From NCBI RefSeq assembly GCF_029168945.1, contig NC_083610.1, forward strand, positions 69,307,580 to 69,371,579: a stretch of 64,000 nt of DNA, read 5' to 3'. The translations under genes and the position numbers were made by a program. Source of the stretch: Cannabis sativa. Taxonomy: Eukaryota; Streptophyta; Magnoliopsida; Rosales; Cannabaceae. Every line of letters starts with the position of its first letter. The first letter of the stretch is position 1. Below are positions 60,136 through 64,000 of the stretch, one piece after another. The notes beneath the pieces are model-generated. The model did not search any database and had not been told where the DNA came from. It was given only the letters and a program-made list of their open reading frames with translations.

Positions 60136-61949
60136 ATTTTTTGAAATCATATTGTAATTAAAAAATTACAAAATAGGTAAAATATATTTTAAAATATAAG
60201 AAACAATTAAAAACTATATTTATTTTACTTAAAAATAAAAGAAACTAATTTAATTAAAATGAAAATAAAAAAAGTAAAATTAAATCTAAAACTATACTTA
60301 TTCAAAATATACGAAGATTAGAGATTCAAACTCAATCCTGTATAATCAAAGATTCATTAAAGAATCTATATTAGAAATAATAATATTTAATTAGAACTGT
60401 TTAATTAAAGTAATATTTAAATTTATTAGTTAAAATTTATCATAAGAAATAGATAAATAACTAATAAAATTAAATCATAAATTATACATTTATATATATA
60501 AACATGATTCATACAAATATTTATGTGTTTTTGCACATAAAGATTGTTAATAATAAATGAATCTAATTCAATTAATTAAAATCTCAATAAAACTGACAAA
60601 TAAAAGAATTAATTTTAAATGTCAAAATTAAAATTTTAATAATCATAACCATCAAATACAGTAATAGAATAAAATTTGTTTTTAAAGAAAAATAGAATCT
60701 TATTAATTACTTTAGTCCGAGTATATTACTCACTAAAATAGTATTGAACTTGAAAATGATTATTATCATAATTAAAAAAATTAAATTGCTCTTAACCAAG
60801 ATAATTTATATTTTTTAAAATAATCATGAATCCAATGAACTATAAAGATCTCAATAAATAAGATTTATTAAAACACATGATATATCTTGAATGATTTTAA
60901 TATCCAACTAATTTAAATTAGTGATTATTTTGTAATTTAAAAAATCAAATCATAATGAGAAATAAATTAATGGGAAAATTAAGACTTTCTAATTTCGAAC
61001 AATAGAGTCAAAATATGATTATTCTATAATCATTCATTAGTAGTCTCATTAAATATATTCGATACATAAAGATGATATTCAATATGAAGTTTTAATAAGT
61101 GATGGTAATCATTATACGTATATGAGATAGTTCGAAAAGATATTTACTGATGATGCAATAACATAGTCATTGACTTCAAGATATATATATTTGATTTTGT
61201 GATAATTACACAAGGTACTATTTTTTGTGCAAAAATTACACTTTTATGTTTAAATAATTTTTTTTTTTTACATTTTTACGGTTTTCTATACAAATAACAC
61301 GAAAACAACAAAAAAATACAAAAAAGTAACATAAAAATAACATCTAAATAATAACAAAAAATCAACAAGAATATAACATAAAATGACCATATTTTTTGTA
61401 AATAAAATCAAAAAAATCGTAAAAATATTTAAAATTTTATGAAACAGTATTTTTGTAATTTTTTTGTTGTTTTTGTGTATTTCTGAAATAATCCTTTTAA
61501 TTATTATAGAAGAGTTTTAATGATGAGATAATTAAATTCAAAAAATATAATAAATTCAATATAAAATAGTACTTCTTTGATATCAGATATTTTTAAAGAA
61601 TAAAGTGATTGATATTAATAGTAAATAATTACTTGATTATAATATTATTAAATAGAGATTTAATGATGCAAACATGATTATTGGGAATGTTAACTAAGTA
61701 TTGAATAAATAATTAAAAATGGTATTAATATGAGATATTAATGAAATTTAACAAGTAATAAATTTCACATCATGAATTGAGAAGAAGTCTTAAAATCATA
61801 ATTAAATACAATAGACTATTATAGAGTTGTCTAACTGAGTGAAGATATTAAATATACTTGGAGTATATTAAAATACCATTTAAAATGTGAATTCATTTAA
61901 AAGATATTATTATAATTTAGATTAAGGAGTTAATTAATAAAAGAATATA
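60136..61949. other. AT-rich DNA with a family C repeat, no gene
   Basis: No supported gene. At 61203-61498 a ~295-bp AATAACATAAAA-type block matches the repeat at 40705 (shared AAAATCAAAAAAATCGTAAA segment). Confidence 0.55.
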
Positions 61950-64000
61950 TGTCACGACCCGAGCCCTAGGCCGTGACAGATATGTAATATCTATATCTTA
62001 GGTGGTCAAAGGTCACACTTTGACCTTTTTAGGAAGATAAATCTTATAAATGATCTTTTAATTTTTATCACAAAATACTAATTTAAAAGTAATGGATTAA
62101 CTCCTATATTAATAAAAAATATTAGTAACAAAATTAGGACCACTCATCAATATAAAAGAACAATAATATTCCCACGGTTATGTAATTACCGAATAGATAG
62201 ATTTAATAAGTCAATAGAATACCAAAATAATACCTAGCATCCATCATTCCTCATTTCTAACTAGTGCATAGCTAATTTAAGTCATACAGACCATCCGTTT
62301 CAGCTTAAATACAAAATGAGTTTCATAGAAAGATTAAATAGTAGAACAAGACTAAACTAATAACGACTTTCTTCTTCAACGGTACCACCCTCATCCCCTA
62401 GCATCAAACTGAGTTCCTGGAATGGTAAAAAATAGGGGGTGAGCTTATAAAGCCCAGTAGGAAAACAACTAATATCAAAAGACCCTTGATTTAATAAAAT
62501 TCTTGCATGGTTAGCTTTTTAAAAATAAAATATCTCATCATCAATATCAAAATGTATAAACAAAGTAGAGAGACCACAAATAATCACAAAATTAAACGTC
62601 AAATACATATCACACCGTCCACCAGACCCTCAATACCAATCATAGAAAACGACATCCAAAACTAGGTAGTCGCACTTGATATCCACCATAATACCGAGGC
62701 TCAGATTTAATTCACTCCCTGTACAGATTCTAGGTCTTTCACCTACAGGTGAGTGCACACCTAATCTACATATGATGACACAGATACTAGATCGAGAAAC
62801 AACAATATGCACAAACCATGATCAATATGGCTCTCATCAGTATAACCAAAGCAGGCAAATAATAAGAATAACAAAAGAACATATTCCTTTTAATTTTATA
62901 GAAAAATTCGGCAGCATAACGACTGTATTTTGAATAAATCCAAAAATCATAACCTGCATAAATATTTGTACACAAAAATATATTTGGGACTTAATTCCCC
63001 ATATGAGTCCAGAAAAATATGTAGATTAAGTTTTCAATTTTTCAAACAATTTGCAAATCATAAAAATTTAGAATATGTCTAATGTTATGCAACACATATA
63101 AAAATCAAGCTGAGTCCCTACCTATCCCAAGTCGTTAAACTTTGGTCCAAAAGACGATCTTAGCTCTCAAGTCCTGATCTCCAATTATTTAATCTAATCT
63201 TCGATATTACTCTCACCTATACCATCAAATGACTAAATAATTATCATAATTGCATTCTACATTCAAAATTGAGTCCAACAACATATAATATGACTATATT
63301 CAAAATTTGGGATTCCAAAGCCTCACCTAAACAGTGCACATTAACTATCGGTGGCGGTAAAAATTGGTGTACCAAAAACGTCACCAAAAATAAGGGTAGT
63401 GTATATCAAAACAACCACCTCGACGAGTATGTCACACCCACGCTAGCCGTTTGTCAAAACAGTACACGATGTCGCCAGAAAGTCGTTAGAAAGGGGCGGA
63501 GCTATAAAAATGTTACTAGAAAAAGTAGAAAGTTGGGTGAAATAGCTTAGTGTAGGTTGTTCTCCTCGATGAACTAAGCCTAGTGGTGAAGACAGTTCGT
63601 CAAACGGACACCGGAGGTGGCCGGAAAATCCGTTCAAAGTTTGAACCGCCAAACTTTGACTTGCGATCCCGAGCTAACAGCGACAAAAGAAGTAGCGCTG
63701 TTTGGGGGGTGAGGTCATCGGTACTTGGACTTTTGATTGGTTTGGCACGTGGGGTTGGACGGTGGCCGGAGATGGGTCACCAGAGAGTGGTCGTGATGGT
63801 GGTTATGGCTTCTTTGAAGCTTGAAGAGAGAGAAAGAGAAAGAGAAAGAGAGAGAGAATGCTGATGGTGATGGAGAAAAACGTTATTTATTTTATATATA
63901 CTTGTTTCTTTATTTATTTATTATATTATATATATATTTATCATTATTATTATTTATTTATTATTATATATACATATAACCTTTTGACTCGGTCAAAACT
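61950..64000 (-). mobile_element. Gypsy-type LTR, minus strand, runs off the window
   Basis: On the minus strand this ends ..GGGTCGTGACA at 61950. It contains GGGCTTTATAAGCTCACCCC near 62436-62455, a motif I associate with Del/Tekay-type LTRs, and a CT-rich run at 63827-63856 next to a CGGCCACC-rich stretch, typical of a transcript start region. No polyprotein or second LTR is visible, so the element continues beyond 64000 or this is a solo LTR. Open frames at 63269-63550 and 63583-63864 have no domain and end in the (GA)n run. Confidence 0.55.

Overview
The window is nuclear DNA of a eudicot plant. It is very AT-rich and crowded with nested LTR retrotransposons and MITEs, and it carries one intact-looking intron-containing host gene. 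I cannot name the species from sequence alone. The only gene I am confident about is a FREE1/FYVE1 orthologue (plant ESCRT component, FYVE zinc finger) at 27551-31913 on the + strand. It has ten coding exons, all joined at GT..AG, and encodes 578 residues.

Layout. 0.3-4.0 kb: a large DNA-transposon-like unit with ~130-140 bp terminal inverted repeats, holding a tandem duplication and a MITE. 4.2-4.7 kb: an LTR with its primer-binding site. 6.11-10.28 kb: a complete, young, non-autonomous Copia element (252-bp LTRs with one difference, TSD TATTT) whose interior is mostly noncoding. 11.5-18.1 kb and 19.0-24.3 kb: two decayed chromovirus-type Gypsy elements, both 5'-truncated. The first is split by a solo Copia-type LTR that itself holds a hAT-like MITE. 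24.3-26.8 kb: remains of a DUF1985/Ulp1-type transposon gene. 27.5-31.9 kb: FREE1. 32-41 kb: MITEs, noncoding retroelement-like DNA and an 880-bp GC-rich fold-back palindrome. 41.36-51.96 kb: a complete minus-strand SIRE-like Copia element (TSD ATATA) with gag, pol and an additional downstream ORF of the 'putative plant transposon protein' type, all broken. 52-55.4 kb: MITEs. 55.4-60.1 kb: a LINE-type RNase H/zinc-finger remnant broken by a SIRE-related solo LTR and by a Cassandra (5S-bearing) element, which is itself split inside its 5S promoter by a second copy of the ~1.86-kb solo LTR. 61.95 kb to the end: a minus-strand LTR of Gypsy type.

The most unusual signal is a recurring RNA-like architecture in the two Copia families: a series of short hairpins whose stems differ in sequence while the loop stays constant. 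In the SIRE-like LTRs the loop is TCCC/CTCCC on the + strand, which is GGGA/GGGAG in the transcript; GGGA fits the GNRA tetraloop consensus. They lie in the predicted 5' leader. A related solo LTR has the same loops and a position-matched hairpin in which both arms have changed together. In the 4.2-kb element the loop is mostly CTGAA, closed by C-G. All coordinates and matches were read by eye; no alignment, folding or database search was run.
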